A stretch of 64,000 nt of DNA from Thermogemmatispora aurantia (GTDB taxonomy: Bacteria > Chloroflexota > Ktedonobacteria > Ktedonobacterales > Ktedonobacteraceae). Position numbers and translations under genes: made by a program. A model generated the notes under the pieces. The model had not been told where the DNA came from. It made no database searches and saw only the letters and a program-made list of their open reading frames with translations. Each line of letters begins with the position of its first letter. Position 1 is the stretch's first letter. Below, one piece after another: positions 41,721 to 51,179 of the stretch. The stretch covers positions 1,696,251 through 1,760,250 of the forward strand of contig NZ_BKZV01000001.1 in assembly GCF_008974285.1 (NCBI RefSeq), written 5' to 3'.

Positions 41721-42965
41721 ATGAGACGTGTCGTTGTAACCGGTTTAGGGCTGATTACTCCCCTGGGGAACGATGTGGCGTCTTCCTGGGAAGCCCTCTG
41801 CCAAGGGAAATCCGGCATCGCCGAAATCGTCGGCTTCGATACCAGCCCCTTCCGCGTGAAATTCGGGGGCCAGATCAAAGACTTCGACCCTTCGGCCTAT
41901 ATGGACCGTAAGGAGATTCGCCGCACTGACCCCTACCAACATATCGCTATTGCTGCCACCAAGCAAGCGCTGGCTCAGTCTCGCCTGGAGATCAGCGAGG
42001 AAATTGCCGATGATGTGGGGGTCTATATCGGCAGCGGCATCGGCGGTCTGATGACGCTCCACGAGCAATTCCGCATCCTCTTCGAGCGGGGCCCAGACCG
42101 CATCAGTCCCTTCTTTATCAACATGATGATTGTCGATGGCGCCCCGGGCATTGTCTCGATCATGACGGGTGCACGCGGTCCCAACTGGGCCGCTGTTTCG
42201 GCCTGCGCGACCAGCGCCCATACGATCGGCGAGGCCTGGGAAACCATTCGGCGCGGCGACGCGAAGGCGATGATCGCCGGCGGCTCCGAGCGCGGCATCA
42301 CACCGATCGCTATTGCCGCCTTCGATAACATGCACGCCCTCTCGCGGCGCAACGATGATCCACAGGGAGCCAGCCGTCCTTTCGACGCCACCCGCGACGG
42401 TTTTGTGATGGGCGAAGGAGCCGCGGTCCTTATTCTGGAGGAGCTGGAGTTTGCGAAGGCCCGTGGGGCAACGATCCTGGCCGAGATGGTCGGCTATGGC
42501 GCAACAGGCGATGCCTACCATGTGACTGAGCCGGCTCCCGGCGGCGCCGGTTTAGTGCGCGCGATGCAGATGGCCCTGCGTAAGTCTGGTCTGCGTCCCG
42601 AAGATATTGATTATATCAATGCGCACGGCACCTCGACGCCCTACAATGATCGCACCGAAACCCAGGCCATCAAGACCTGCTTCGGCGAGCACGCCTATCG
42701 CCTGGCGATCAGCTCCACGAAGTCGATGACCGGCCACACCCTTGGGGCCGCGGGAGCCGTCGAGGCTGTCATCAGCATCATGACGCTGCTCACCGGGATT
42801 ATTCCACCGACCATCAACCTGCACCATCCCGACCCCGACTGCGATCTGGATTACGTGCCCAACCAGGCACGCCAGGCCCAGGTCAGGGTGGCCATGTCCA
42901 ATTCAATGGGCTTCGGCGGACATAACGCCTGCCTGATCTTCAAGCGCTACGAGGAGAGCGAGTAG
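41721..42965 (+). CDS. fabF: 3-oxoacyl-[acyl-carrier-protein] synthase II
   Basis: The 414-residue condensing enzyme begins RRVVVTGLGLITPLGND, typical of FabF. The catalytic triad is visible: Cys in VSACATSAHTIGEAW, His in NAHGTSTPYNDRTE and His in KSMTGHTLGAAGA. It elongates acyl-ACP with malonyl-ACP. ATG 41721 is certain because AGGAGGTGA lies 5 bases before it; the open frame upstream is not protein-like. The unusual placement between accC and accB suggests coordinated control of malonyl supply and chain elongation. Confidence 0.96.
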   Translation: MRRVVVTGLGLITPLGNDVASSWEALCQGKSGIAEIVGFDTSPFRVKFGGQIKDFDPSAYMDRKEIRRTDPYQHIAIAATKQALAQSRLEISEEIADDVGVYIGSGIGGLMTLHEQFRILFERGPDRISPFFINMMIVDGAPGIVSIMTGARGPNWAAVSACATSAHTIGEAWETIRRGDAKAMIAGGSERGITPIAIAAFDNMHALSRRNDDPQGASRPFDATRDGFVMGEGAAVLILEELEFAKARGATILAEMVGYGATGDAYHVTEPAPGGAGLVRAMQMALRKSGLRPEDIDYINAHGTSTPYNDRTETQAIKTCFGEHAYRLAISSTKSMTGHTLGAAGAVEAVISIMTLLTGIIPPTINLHHPDPDCDLDYVPNQARQAQVRVAMSNSMGFGGHNACLIFKRYEESE

Positions 42966-43109
42966 TCAATAGCTGTACTACGCTGTTGTCTGCTCGCCTC
43001 TCTAGATCTGAGTGAACCGGGGTGGATAAGCCTAGCTGGCGCACTGCTAGAGTGCTCAGGTACGGCCTGCTCCGGTTTGCTGTATGCCTTTAATCTGCGA
43101 GCGAGTGTG

Positions 43110-43628
43110 ATGATGAGCAACAAGGAAGAAGATCGGAAGACGGCCTGGATCGAGCGCCTGGAGGAACTGGTGCACGTGCTCGAAGGCAGCTCGGTGGCCG
43201 AGTTGGAGCTAAATGAGCACGATCTGGAGATTATCATTCGCCGCCAGCCAGGAATGGTGCTGGTGACTGCCCCATCCGTTAGCGAGGTGGCGACCAATCC
43301 TGTAACAATGGTGCGTAGCCGGGGCGCGGCGAAACGGCCTGCAGGCGCCAGCAAAGCCGCCTCGGCGAAGAGCCGCGAGGAGGAGCGCACGCTGCCGGTC
43401 GTAGCACCGCTCTCCGGAGTCTACTACGCAGCCCCTTCGCCGGATGAGCCACCTTTCGTCTCGATCGGCGATGTCATCCAGGTCGGCCAAACAGTGGCCC
43501 TGATCGAGGCCATGAAATCCTTTAACGAGGTACCTTCCCCGGTCGCCGGGCGCGTGACTAAGATCCTGGTAGAGAACGGGGCAGTCGTTCAGAAGGACGA
43601 GGTGCTCCTGCGCGTTGAGCCGGTCTAG
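43110..43628 (+). CDS. accB: Acetyl-CoA carboxylase, biotin carboxyl carrier protein
   Basis: The product is about 172 residues. An N-terminal helical region (about 8-45) is joined by an Ala/Lys-rich linker to a biotinyl domain (about 90-172) with the attachment motif EAMKSFNEV, where Lys receives biotin; family members usually have EAMKMMNEI, so the residues after the Lys are slightly divergent. [20 protein letters not shown] completes the hammerhead fold. Two adjacent ATG codons (43110 and 43113) are possible starts, both with weak ribosome binding sites. Confidence 0.93.
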   Translation: MMSNKEEDRKTAWIERLEELVHVLEGSSVAELELNEHDLEIIIRRQPGMVLVTAPSVSEVATNPVTMVRSRGAAKRPAGASKAASAKSREEERTLPVVAPLSGVYYAAPSPDEPPFVSIGDVIQVGQTVALIEAMKSFNEVPSPVAGRVTKILVENGAVVQKDEVLLRVEPV

Positions 43629-43863
43629 CCAGAATCGCTTGAACAGTCCGTGGAAGTCTGTTAACCCTCCTTCTACTCTCCACGAGCAGACAATCGTGAA
43701 GAGCGCGATCGAGAGCGCATCTCTGCTGTTCCAGGGACCTGGTCGGGAGTAGAGGCTTGCAGCATGGTCAGCAAACCGCCAGGTCCCTCTTGTCATCTCC
43801 TCCCTGCCATGAGTGCTCTGTTGCCTGGAGGCCAGCAGCCCGAAACAAGGAGCGTCGTACCGT

Positions 43864-44841
43864 ATGAGTGAGATAGCTGATAATCGTCGTCCTCTGCGCT
43901 TTGGCGTCCTCTCACATAACACCACACCGGATCTTGCTACCCTGCTAGCACAGGCCCAGCGCGCCGAGCAGCTGGGCTACTCGACCTTTCTGCTGCCCGA
44001 CCACATCGGCGATCAGTTTGCTACAACGCTGGCTCTGGCACGGATCGCCGCGGCCACCACGCACTTGCGCGTGGGAAGCTACGTCTTCGCCAACGACTTC
44101 CGCCACCCTGTCATGTTGGCGCGTGAGGTGGCCACCCTCGATGTTTTCACAGGCGGACGCTTCGAGCTGGGCCTGGGAGCCGGTTGGATGGCGAGTGAGT
44201 ACCAGCAATGCGGCATTCCCTTTGCCTCGCCCGGTGTGCGCATAGAGCGACTCGCCGAATCTTTGCAGATCATCAAGGCCCTGCTGGCCGGTGAGCGACT
44301 TAGCTTCAGTGGTCGGCATTACACGATTGAGGGGCTGGCCCTGGCACTGCAGCCGCAGCAGCGCCCCTATCCGCCAATTCTGGTGGGTGGTAGCGGCAAA
44401 CGCTTGCTCTCGCTGGCGGCACGGGAGGCGACTATTGTCGGCTTCTCCCCACGGACACAGACTATCAGCGTGGCTGGCCATATGAATCAGAGCCTGGATA
44501 TACAGGATGCCCTGGCCCCCGCTCTGGCCGAGAAGCTGACCTGGGTACGTCAGGCCGCCGGCCCGCGCTTTGCTTCGCTCGAATTGAACCTGATCGTTCT
44601 CGAAGTCATCTTGACCGGCAAGCGCCAGCAGGCCCTGACCGAGGTCGCCGCCCGCTACGGTCTCAGCGAGCAAGAGGTTGCTACAACACCTTATTTCCTC
44701 ATTGGCAGCTCAGATGAGATTTGCACTCAATTACTACACTATCGTCAACAATATTACATCTCCTATTGGGTCGTCTGGGAAGAATATATGGAGGCTCTCG
44801 CTCCAGTGATCGCCCTGCTGAACACTTCATCTTCTCCATAG
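43864..44841 (+). CDS. LLM-class flavin-dependent oxidoreductase, probably F420-dependent
   Basis: The 325-residue TIM-barrel protein has AQRAEQLGYSTFLLPDHIGD, LRVGSYVFANDFRHPVMLAR, TGGRFELGLGAGWMASEY and PYPPILVGGSGKRLLSLAA, the hallmarks of the luciferase-like monooxygenase superfamily and specifically of its F420-utilising branch (TIGR03621-like). The cofactor could be F420 or FMN. AAGGAG lies upstream but somewhat distant from ATG 43864. The substrate is unknown. Its neighbours are amino acid permeases and a glutamine-synthetase-like gene. Confidence 0.85.
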   Translation: MSEIADNRRPLRFGVLSHNTTPDLATLLAQAQRAEQLGYSTFLLPDHIGDQFATTLALARIAAATTHLRVGSYVFANDFRHPVMLAREVATLDVFTGGRFELGLGAGWMASEYQQCGIPFASPGVRIERLAESLQIIKALLAGERLSFSGRHYTIEGLALALQPQQRPYPPILVGGSGKRLLSLAAREATIVGFSPRTQTISVAGHMNQSLDIQDALAPALAEKLTWVRQAAGPRFASLELNLIVLEVILTGKRQQALTEVAARYGLSEQEVATTPYFLIGSSDEICTQLLHYRQQYYISYWVVWEEYMEALAPVIALLNTSSSP

Positions 44842-44917
44842 CCATTCCTCCCATTGCAGACTGTCTGCCTGCCCTCCAGTCCTTTCAGTCAGACGCTATA
44901 GCAACTTACATTTATTA

Positions 44918-44934
44918 CATTTGTGAAACAAATG
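44918..44934. promoter_or_regulatory. Perfect palindrome just upstream of the permease promoter
   Basis: CATTTGT GAA ACAAATG has two exact 7-base arms and ends three bases before the -35 box. This is the position of an activator or repressor site of the GntR, TetR or MarR type. Confidence 0.55.
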
Positions 44935-44936
44935 CA

Positions 44937-44965
44937 TTGACATGCGTAAAAGTATCTGCTATGGT
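44937..44965 (+). promoter_or_regulatory. Promoter of the first APC permease gene
   Basis: TTGACA (44937-44942), a 17-base spacer and TATGGT (44960-44965). The transcript would start about 30 bases before ATG 45004. Confidence 0.65.
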
Positions 44966-45003
44966 GAGGGCATGTGGGAACTGCAATCATCGAAGGAGGT
45001 TCC

Positions 45004-46512
45004 ATGATCACCAGTAGCCGGTCACAGGGGGATAGACCGCCGCATGTACTGACTTCTGAAGAGTATCCAGGTAAGGTCATGCCAGCGATACTGACCAGCT
45101 GGGACCTGATGACCCTCTATGTCTTGCTGATTTTCTTTCCGACCAACGTCTCTAATGCCATTGCAGGTGGCGCGGCGGGCATTACCTTCTGGCTAGTAGG
45201 AGCGATCCTCTTCTTTGTGCCCTGCGCCATTGCCACTGCCCAACTAAGTGTCATCTTCCCTCACGAAGGCTCGCTGTACAACTGGGCCTACCGCATCTTT
45301 GGCAGCTACATGAGCTTCTTTGTGGGCTTCTGTGTTTGGCTGCCTGCCCCACTGCTCTTGATGGCCACCAGCGACCTGGCGATCAGCTATATCCCGGGCC
45401 TCAACAGTGGCTGGCTGACTGCTCCCTGGCAGCAAGGTCTGGCTCTGAGTGTGGTCATCCTGATCTCGGGCTTCATGGCTGTGCAACCGCACCGCACGGT
45501 ACAGAACATTACCAACGCCGCTTTCGTCCTCTTACTGATTGCCAGCGGTCTCGTCATTTTAGCGGGCATCGTCTGGCTTGCGACTGGACACGCGCCGGCG
45601 ACGAGCTTCTCGCGGCTTTCAGATTGGCTGATCACCTGGGACCCAAAGACCGGAGGTAACTTCGGCCTCTTTGGGGTGATTACTCTGGGCTATCTGGGGG
45701 TCTATTTGCCGATCACTATGCAGGCGGAGGCGATTGCTCCCAGCGCAGAGACACGCCGCCAGTTGATCCTGCGTCATCTGCTGTGGGGGACACTGATTGT
45801 GGTGGTTGGCTATGTCCTCGTGACCTTCGCCATCCTGGTCGTCGAAGGGCCAAAGTCTGCCTATGTGCTCTTTGCCCTCGTGACTACTGTCGATACAGCT
45901 CTGGGGAAGCTGGCCGGCAACGTGGTCGCTGTCTGTATGCTGGGCGTCTTCTGCCTGGTGACGATGGTCTATAACCACATCTATGCCCGCTTCCTGATGG
46001 TGGCTGGCTTCGACCGCCGCATTCCGGTGGGCCTTGGCCTGCTCAACAACAATCGCCAACCAGCCCGCGCCATCGCCATCCAGACTGCCGCGGCCATCTT
46101 TATCACGATCCTCTTCTTTATGGTTATTCCTTACCTGTTCGGCAGCAATCCGGCAGACCTCTCCCTCGAGGTCTATTTCGTCGGTATTGGAGCAGGAACC
46201 ATCTTATGGGCCTTCTCAACCATTTTCCTGTTTATTCTGATTCTGGCGCTGTATATACGCGATCGCCGGGCACTGCTGTTGAATCGTCTCGTGCCGATGC
46301 CCGTGCTACTGCTAAGCTCGGTTGTCGGTCTGATCACCGGCATCATCGCCATTGTTGACACGGCCCTCAACTCGTGGGTACCCCTGCTGACCAATCAGCA
46401 GTGGAGCCTGATTGTCGCAGGTTTGACGGCGGCGACGCTGATGATCGGTGCCATCATCAGCATGTTCGCAACCGGTGAGGCGGCCTGGCAAGAGATCGAG
46501 CGTGGGGCTTAG
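45004..46512 (+). CDS. APC-family amino acid/polyamine permease
   Basis: The 502-residue protein has about twelve membrane helices. The first, with FFPTNVSNAIAGGAAGITFW, contains the unwound glycine-rich segment of APC transporters. AIATAQLSVIFPHEGSLYNW follows, the conserved amphipathic loop of the family (FP..GG..Y.W pattern). It imports an amino acid or amine with protons, or exchanges it; the substrate cannot be read by eye. AAGGAGGT precedes ATG 45004, and a regulated-looking promoter lies directly upstream. Confidence 0.88.
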   Translation: MITSSRSQGDRPPHVLTSEEYPGKVMPAILTSWDLMTLYVLLIFFPTNVSNAIAGGAAGITFWLVGAILFFVPCAIATAQLSVIFPHEGSLYNWAYRIFGSYMSFFVGFCVWLPAPLLLMATSDLAISYIPGLNSGWLTAPWQQGLALSVVILISGFMAVQPHRTVQNITNAAFVLLLIASGLVILAGIVWLATGHAPATSFSRLSDWLITWDPKTGGNFGLFGVITLGYLGVYLPITMQAEAIAPSAETRRQLILRHLLWGTLIVVVGYVLVTFAILVVEGPKSAYVLFALVTTVDTALGKLAGNVVAVCMLGVFCLVTMVYNHIYARFLMVAGFDRRIPVGLGLLNNNRQPARAIAIQTAAAIFITILFFMVIPYLFGSNPADLSLEVYFVGIGAGTILWAFSTIFLFILILALYIRDRRALLLNRLVPMPVLLLSSVVGLITGIIAIVDTALNSWVPLLTNQQWSLIVAGLTAATLMIGAIISMFATGEAAWQEIERGA

Positions 46513-46534
46513 CCGGCAAGCGCGTTGACAGGGC

Positions 46535-46568
46535 CTGGCTCTGCTGTTATTGTTGGTAGCAGAGCCAG
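46535..46568 (+). terminator. 11-bp perfect hairpin after the first permease gene
   Basis: CTGGCTCTGCT and AGCAGAGCCAG pair exactly around a 12-base loop, starting 22 bases after the stop. No T-run follows, so termination or mRNA-end protection are both possible. The rest of 46569-46826 shows nothing clear. Confidence 0.5.
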
Positions 46569-46826
46569 CCAGTCTATCCTGTTAGTGTTGCTGGTCGCCA
46601 GCGAGCCGGTACGCTACTCCCGCCAGTTGCGGAGCGGCGATCGTGCTTGCTGACCAGCAGCGAGGGGGCCAGCCAGTCAGTGGGTGAGCGGGCGAGCAGA
46701 GTAGCAGTGCGCCACGCCAGCAGCGTTGCCTTAACCCAGGGTAGCACCAGACTTACCGCTATTCAGCAATCAAGCGCTCTACAGATGATCTGGTCTTCAT
46801 AGCAAGACCTGAACTGGAGGTGATTT

Positions 46827-48467
46827 ATGGCATCTCAGGAAGAATTGGTGGGGCAGACGACGCCCGGCGCGGCCCTTCCCGAGGGCGACATCGCCCTGGA
46901 AGAGCGCCAGGACCTCGACAAGCTGCACATCAATGCCATCGGCATGCCCAGCGTCATGTACTACTGCTTCGCTGGGGCGGCGCCGATTGCGGCCATGTTC
47001 TTTAACGTGCCCAACATGGCAGCGCAGGCCGGCGCCAGCGTGCCGCTGGTCTTCCTGCTCTCGGCGATCGGGTTGCTGCTCTTTGGAATCTCGATCGTTT
47101 ATTTCTCGCGCCGCCTGACTTCGGCGGGCGGCTTCTATACCTGGGTACGGCATGGCCTGGGAGCGGGCACGGCCTTCCAGGCGGGCTGGCTGATGCTCTT
47201 CGGCTACGCTATTTTCGAAGCCTCCTCTCAAGCGGCCTTTGGCGGCCTGGCCGACATTAATATTTCCACCTATCTTGGCTTCCACATGCCGCTGGGCTGG
47301 GTTACCTACGCCCTCATCGGCTGCGTCCTCGTCTTTTTGCTCTCCTTCTTCGACATCAAGTGGTCTACCTGGTGGCTCGCTCCCTTCCTTGTACTAGAGA
47401 TCGGGAGTCTGGTGCTGCTCGACCTGATGATCACCATTCATGGAGGGGTCGCCGGCCATGACCTGCTCCATACCTTTACGCCCGCAGGCTCCGATCTCAA
47501 AGGGGTTGCCCCGGGTGGAGTGTTGGGTATCGGTGTGGCTATGGCACTCGGTATCTGGTCCTGGATCGGCTTCGAGGCCGGCGCCGTCTACGGCGAGGAG
47601 TCGCGTAACCCGCGCCGTGCTGTGCCTACGGCCATCTTCTCGGTGATCCTGATCATGGCTGTGCTCTACATCTGGACCACCTATAGCGCTGTCATTGGCC
47701 TCGGCTGGCAGCACGCCGGCGATACGCTGGGCAATATCGCTATTGCCCCAACCCCCTACTATAACCTGGCCGACCACTTCGTTGGTGGGTGGCTGAAAGT
47801 CCTGATGATCATCGCCGTGACAACGAGCAGCTTCGCAGCCTGTCTGGCCTTCCATAACGGGATGGTGCGCTACTTCTACGCGATGGGTCGCGAGGGCATC
47901 CTGCCGCGCGTTTTCGGGCGCACGCACCCGCGCTGGAAGAGTCCCCACTACGCTATCATGGCCCAGAGCTTGTTTACGATTCTGGTCATCATCTTCCTGG
48001 CCTTCATTATCCAGAAGAACAATCCTGATGGCAGCGTGAGCTACGCCCTGGGCATCGCCGATGGCAAAGTTTACACGCAGACCAGCGGCATTACCAGCTA
48101 CGCCTGGCTGGCGACGATCGGCACAATCAGCTTCCTGGTGGTCTATATCCTGGTGAACCTCTCGACACCGGCTTTCGCGCTGCGCTTCGATCGCCAGAAC
48201 TTTAATCCACTGCTCCACCTGATCGCGCCGATCGTCAGCTGCCTCTTCTTGCTGATTCCTCTGGTTTCGTTTATCATGCCGCCGTTGCCGGTGATTGGTG
48301 ACTTCTTCACCGGCCTGGGCTTCTTCCCAACGCCCTTCCCCTTGAACATCCTGCCGCTCTTCGTCATCGGCTGGGTGATCATCGGGCTGCTCTATTCCTT
48401 CTATCTGGCACGGCGCCATCCCGAGCGCTACGAATTCTTGGGCCGTATCCTGCGCGCTGAGTCATAG
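46827..48467 (+). CDS. APC-family amino acid permease
   Basis: The 546-residue protein has about twelve to fourteen membrane helices. INAIGMPSVMYYCFAGAAPIAA is the first helix with the APC break. RRLTSAGGFYTWVRHGLGAGT is the conserved first loop, and WSWIGFEAGAVYGEESRNPRRA (helix 6 and loop) is strongly typical of APC permeases, where the GFE segment lines the substrate site. AGGTGA precedes ATG 46827. It is related to but clearly distinct from the permease just upstream and probably has another substrate. It converges on the glutamine-synthetase-like gene. Confidence 0.88.
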   Translation: MASQEELVGQTTPGAALPEGDIALEERQDLDKLHINAIGMPSVMYYCFAGAAPIAAMFFNVPNMAAQAGASVPLVFLLSAIGLLLFGISIVYFSRRLTSAGGFYTWVRHGLGAGTAFQAGWLMLFGYAIFEASSQAAFGGLADINISTYLGFHMPLGWVTYALIGCVLVFLLSFFDIKWSTWWLAPFLVLEIGSLVLLDLMITIHGGVAGHDLLHTFTPAGSDLKGVAPGGVLGIGVAMALGIWSWIGFEAGAVYGEESRNPRRAVPTAIFSVILIMAVLYIWTTYSAVIGLGWQHAGDTLGNIAIAPTPYYNLADHFVGGWLKVLMIIAVTTSSFAACLAFHNGMVRYFYAMGREGILPRVFGRTHPRWKSPHYAIMAQSLFTILVIIFLAFIIQKNNPDGSVSYALGIADGKVYTQTSGITSYAWLATIGTISFLVVYILVNLSTPAFALRFDRQNFNPLLHLIAPIVSCLFLLIPLVSFIMPPLPVIGDFFTGLGFFPTPFPLNILPLFVIGWVIIGLLYSFYLARRHPERYEFLGRILRAES

Positions 48468-48710
48468 CCCAGAGAGTAGCCTTCCCCTTACAGGTGGTGC
48501 TCAAAGCGCGTCACCTTGCCGGTAAGCAGGAAGAGGGATCGAAGTCGGTGCCCGCTGATCAAGTAGACCAGGCTGAAGCGCCGACCTCGGTCCCTCTGCT
48601 TATTGTTGCGCCTGCGGCCAGCGTAGACCGTCCAGTGCAGACCGTAAGGAGGAGGTCAGGAGAGCGGTCCTAAAGGCTGGGGGCCAGGCTCATTGCAGTC
48701 CGCTTTGGCT

Positions 48711-50081
48711 TTAGAAGTCGGCCAGATACTCCTGCTCTTCCCACTCCAGCTCGGCAGCCTGCAGACGCTGGCGCACATAGTCACCGCGGCGCTCCAGCTC
48801 CTGGCGCTTGGTCTTAATGAAGATCTCGGTAAACTGCATGCCCAGCAGGTCGCGGAGAGCCGTATCGGCCTCCAGATGCTGCAGAGCTTCCTCCAATGTG
48901 GCTGGTAGTGGCGCAAAAGCCTCGTGCTCTTCCGCCGGGCCTTCGGCCAGGGCGGGTGGCACGGCCTCCTCTTCGAGACCAAGCAGGCCCGCGGCGACAG
49001 TGGCAGCCAGCGCCAGGTAGGGATTGCTCATGCTCGATGGAGCACGGTTCTCGACGTGGGTGCCAGCATCGCCCGTATTCTTGACGCGTATCAGGGCTGT
49101 GCGATCGTCGAGGCCCCAGCTGAGATTGACCGGCGCAAAGGAATGATGCAAATAGCGGCGGTAGCAGTTCGGAGTCGGGGCGAGCAGCGCCAAGGCCCCT
49201 GGCATATGCTGGATCAGGCCCCCGATGAAATGATAGGCCAGGGACGAGAGGCCATGACGATCATTCGTGTCAAGAAAGGCATTGCGACCGTTGGCATCGC
49301 GCAGGCTGAGATGAACATGGGCCCCCGAAGAGGACTGGTCAAGAAAGGGGCGAGTCATAAAGGTGGCGTGATAGCCAAGCCGGCGCGCAATCATTTTGAC
49401 GCCATTCTTGAAGGTATAGCCGTAGTCTCCCGCAGTGAGGGCATCCTCTGCATCGTAGGTGATTTCATACTGGCCTGGGCCATATTCACAATTGCAGGTC
49501 AGCATTTGCAAGCCCAGCTCGGGTAAGAGGTCCATGATCTGCAAGGGCACCGGGCAGGCGACATTGCGCTGGGTGTGGAAAATATGCAGGCGATCGAAAA
49601 CAGGTTCCTTGCTCAGCAGATCCTGAAACAAATAAAACTCGTACTCGATCGCCGTATGGGCGCGATAGCCCAGGGCTGCCAGGCGCTCCAGGACGCGGCG
49701 CAGTACATAGCGCGGGGCTGACTCTACAGGAGAGCCGTCGGGCCAAAAGGCATCACAGATCACGCGGGCGCTCGCATCCAGCCAGGGCACGACTGCCGCG
49801 GTGGTCAGATCGGGGCGCAGGACCGCATCGCCATAGTTGCGCTCTTCACTTTGGTAGGTGCCAGGCACCAGATTGGTACCCGAATCCACCGTTGTCATGA
49901 CACCGATCATGCGCAATCCATCGCGGGCAAACTGCTCCCAGCGGCTCAGAGGCACAATTTTCGAGCGGGCCATACCATGCATATCGGGCAACTCGAAGAC
50001 CACATGGCGAATGCCTCGCTCCTGCCAGCCCCTGCTCAGCTCCTCAATGGTTGACACGTCGGGAATAGGCTTTGCTGTCAT
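48711..50081 (-). CDS. Glutamine synthetase family protein, possibly gamma-glutamyl-amine synthetase
   Basis: The 456-residue protein has the beta-grasp N-terminal domain (VVFELPDMHGMARSKIVPL) and the catalytic domain with IEYEFYLF, GPGQYEITYDAEDAL, SGAHVHLSL and GTHVENRAPSSMSNPYLALA. True glutamine synthetase usually has RIP before the SSSANPYL-type segment; ENRAPSSMSNPY differs, as in PuuA- or amine-specific relatives. It ligates ammonia or an amine to glutamate with ATP. GGGAGGATCTG precedes the ATG, and a promoter is visible. Its location beside two amine or amino acid permeases supports catabolic use over central nitrogen assimilation (inference). Confidence 0.85.
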   Translation of the reverse strand: MTAKPIPDVSTIEELSRGWQERGIRHVVFELPDMHGMARSKIVPLSRWEQFARDGLRMIGVMTTVDSGTNLVPGTYQSEERNYGDAVLRPDLTTAAVVPWLDASARVICDAFWPDGSPVESAPRYVLRRVLERLAALGYRAHTAIEYEFYLFQDLLSKEPVFDRLHIFHTQRNVACPVPLQIMDLLPELGLQMLTCNCEYGPGQYEITYDAEDALTAGDYGYTFKNGVKMIARRLGYHATFMTRPFLDQSSSGAHVHLSLRDANGRNAFLDTNDRHGLSSLAYHFIGGLIQHMPGALALLAPTPNCYRRYLHHSFAPVNLSWGLDDRTALIRVKNTGDAGTHVENRAPSSMSNPYLALAATVAAGLLGLEEEAVPPALAEGPAEEHEAFAPLPATLEEALQHLEADTALRDLLGMQFTEIFIKTKRQELERRGDYVRQRLQAAELEWEEQEYLADF

Positions 50082-50166
50082 CAGATCCTCCCAATGCGAT
50101 TACTCGGGCGCTGTCCGGCAGGCAGCCTGCTCATGACCAGCCGTCTGTCTCCCAGGACAAACTTTA

Positions 50167-50195
50167 TTATTACTGATCCATCTGTTCTTGACAAC
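50167..50195 (-). promoter_or_regulatory. Promoter of the glutamine-synthetase-like gene
   Basis: TTGTCA (50195-50190), 17 bases, AATAAT (50172-50167) on the minus strand. It gives a leader of about 80 bases. Confidence 0.55.
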
Positions 50196-50351
50196 GCTTG
50201 CCCGCTCAGGCGGCCATTTTGGACGAGCCTCCCGCGCCCGCGCCCACAGCCCTTCGCCCTGTTAGCCAGCGCTCCGCCTCTTTTTCTACCCGAATTGAAT
50301 ATTCTGTTCTATAAGAAGCAAGAGACCCATCCTTTGAGCGCAGCACGATCC

Positions 50352-50381
50352 TTGCTCAAGGAGCGTCAGAAGAGATACAAT
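50352..50381 (+). promoter_or_regulatory. Promoter of the zinc-ribbon coiled-coil gene
   Basis: TTGCTC (50352-50357), 18 bases, TACAAT (50376-50381). A small hairpin CCGGTC/GACCGG (50414-50430) lies in the leader before ATG 50466. Confidence 0.45.
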
Positions 50382-50465
50382 ACAGGCTAGTTCCTTCTTG
50401 CGCACATGGGGGGCCGGTCTGGTTGACCGGTCAGGGCAGCAGCCCGGAAAGGAGACGCATCGATC

Positions 50466-51179
50466 ATGAGCACGACTCATGTTGCTGCTCCACTCTTTCA
50501 ACTTCAACAGTTAGATCTTGAGCTTGAACGCCTCGCTGCGGAGCGGCAGGGGATCATCCAGGCCCTGCGCGACAACCGTGCCCTGGCGAAGCTGCGTCAG
50601 GAGCTGGTCAGCGCCCGGCAGCAACTGCAAGCCGGGCAGCAGACCCAGCAAGAAGCAGAGTGGACACTAGAGGAGATCAGCCGCCGCCTGCAGACTCTAG
50701 AACAGCGCCTCTACAGCGGTATCGTGACCAGTCCCAAAGAGCTGACCAGCCTGCAGCAGGAGGTACAACACCTGAGAGCGCAACAAAGCCGTCAGGAGGA
50801 GCAAACACTGGAAGTGATGGACCTCATTGAGACGCTGCAGCGTCAGGTTGCTCAGCGAGAAGAAGAGCTACGCCGGGCCGAAGAGGATTGGGAGCAGCAG
50901 AGTGCCGCTCAGCGCGCCCGCCTCGACCAGCTGGAGCAGCGCCGGCACGCCCTTGAAGAGCAACGCGCAGCCCTGGCTAGCTCGCTTGCCGCCGACCTGC
51001 TCAATCGCTACGAGACCCTGAGACGCACACGCCAGGGCCGCGCTATCTCGCGCGTGGAGCAGAACTCCTGCCAGTGGTGCCGCGTTCTACTGACCTCCAG
51101 TGAGATGCAGCGCGTGCGCTTGGGCACCGAGATTCAAACCTGTAGCAACTGTGGACGCATCCTCTTTTACGATCGCTAG
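50466..51179 (+). CDS. C4-type zinc-ribbon coiled-coil protein (zf-RING_7 family)
   Basis: Of its 237 residues, about 15-175 are one long antiparallel coiled coil (LEQRLYSGIVTSPKELTSLQ marks its turn; this stretch is conserved in the family). It ends in a zinc ribbon with CQWCRVLLTS and CSNCGRILFY (about residues 202-232). This is the PF02591-type architecture (CT398-like, also similar to Helicobacter HP0958), associated with RNA or secretion-chaperone functions, but the role is not settled. GGAAAGGAG precedes ATG 50466. Confidence 0.85.
   Translation: MSTTHVAAPLFQLQQLDLELERLAAERQGIIQALRDNRALAKLRQELVSARQQLQAGQQTQQEAEWTLEEISRRLQTLEQRLYSGIVTSPKELTSLQQEVQHLRAQQSRQEEQTLEVMDLIETLQRQVAQREEELRRAEEDWEQQSAAQRARLDQLEQRRHALEEQRAALASSLAADLLNRYETLRRTRQGRAISRVEQNSCQWCRVLLTSSEMQRVRLGTEIQTCSNCGRILFYDR

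Noticed and set aside
48532..48598. AGAGGGA ... TCCCTCT pairing with GGTCCCTCT, like the 3' arm of a T-box terminator
   Set aside because: There is no T-box core sequence (AGGGTGGNACCGCG-type) and the genes on both sides converge, so no downstream target exists.
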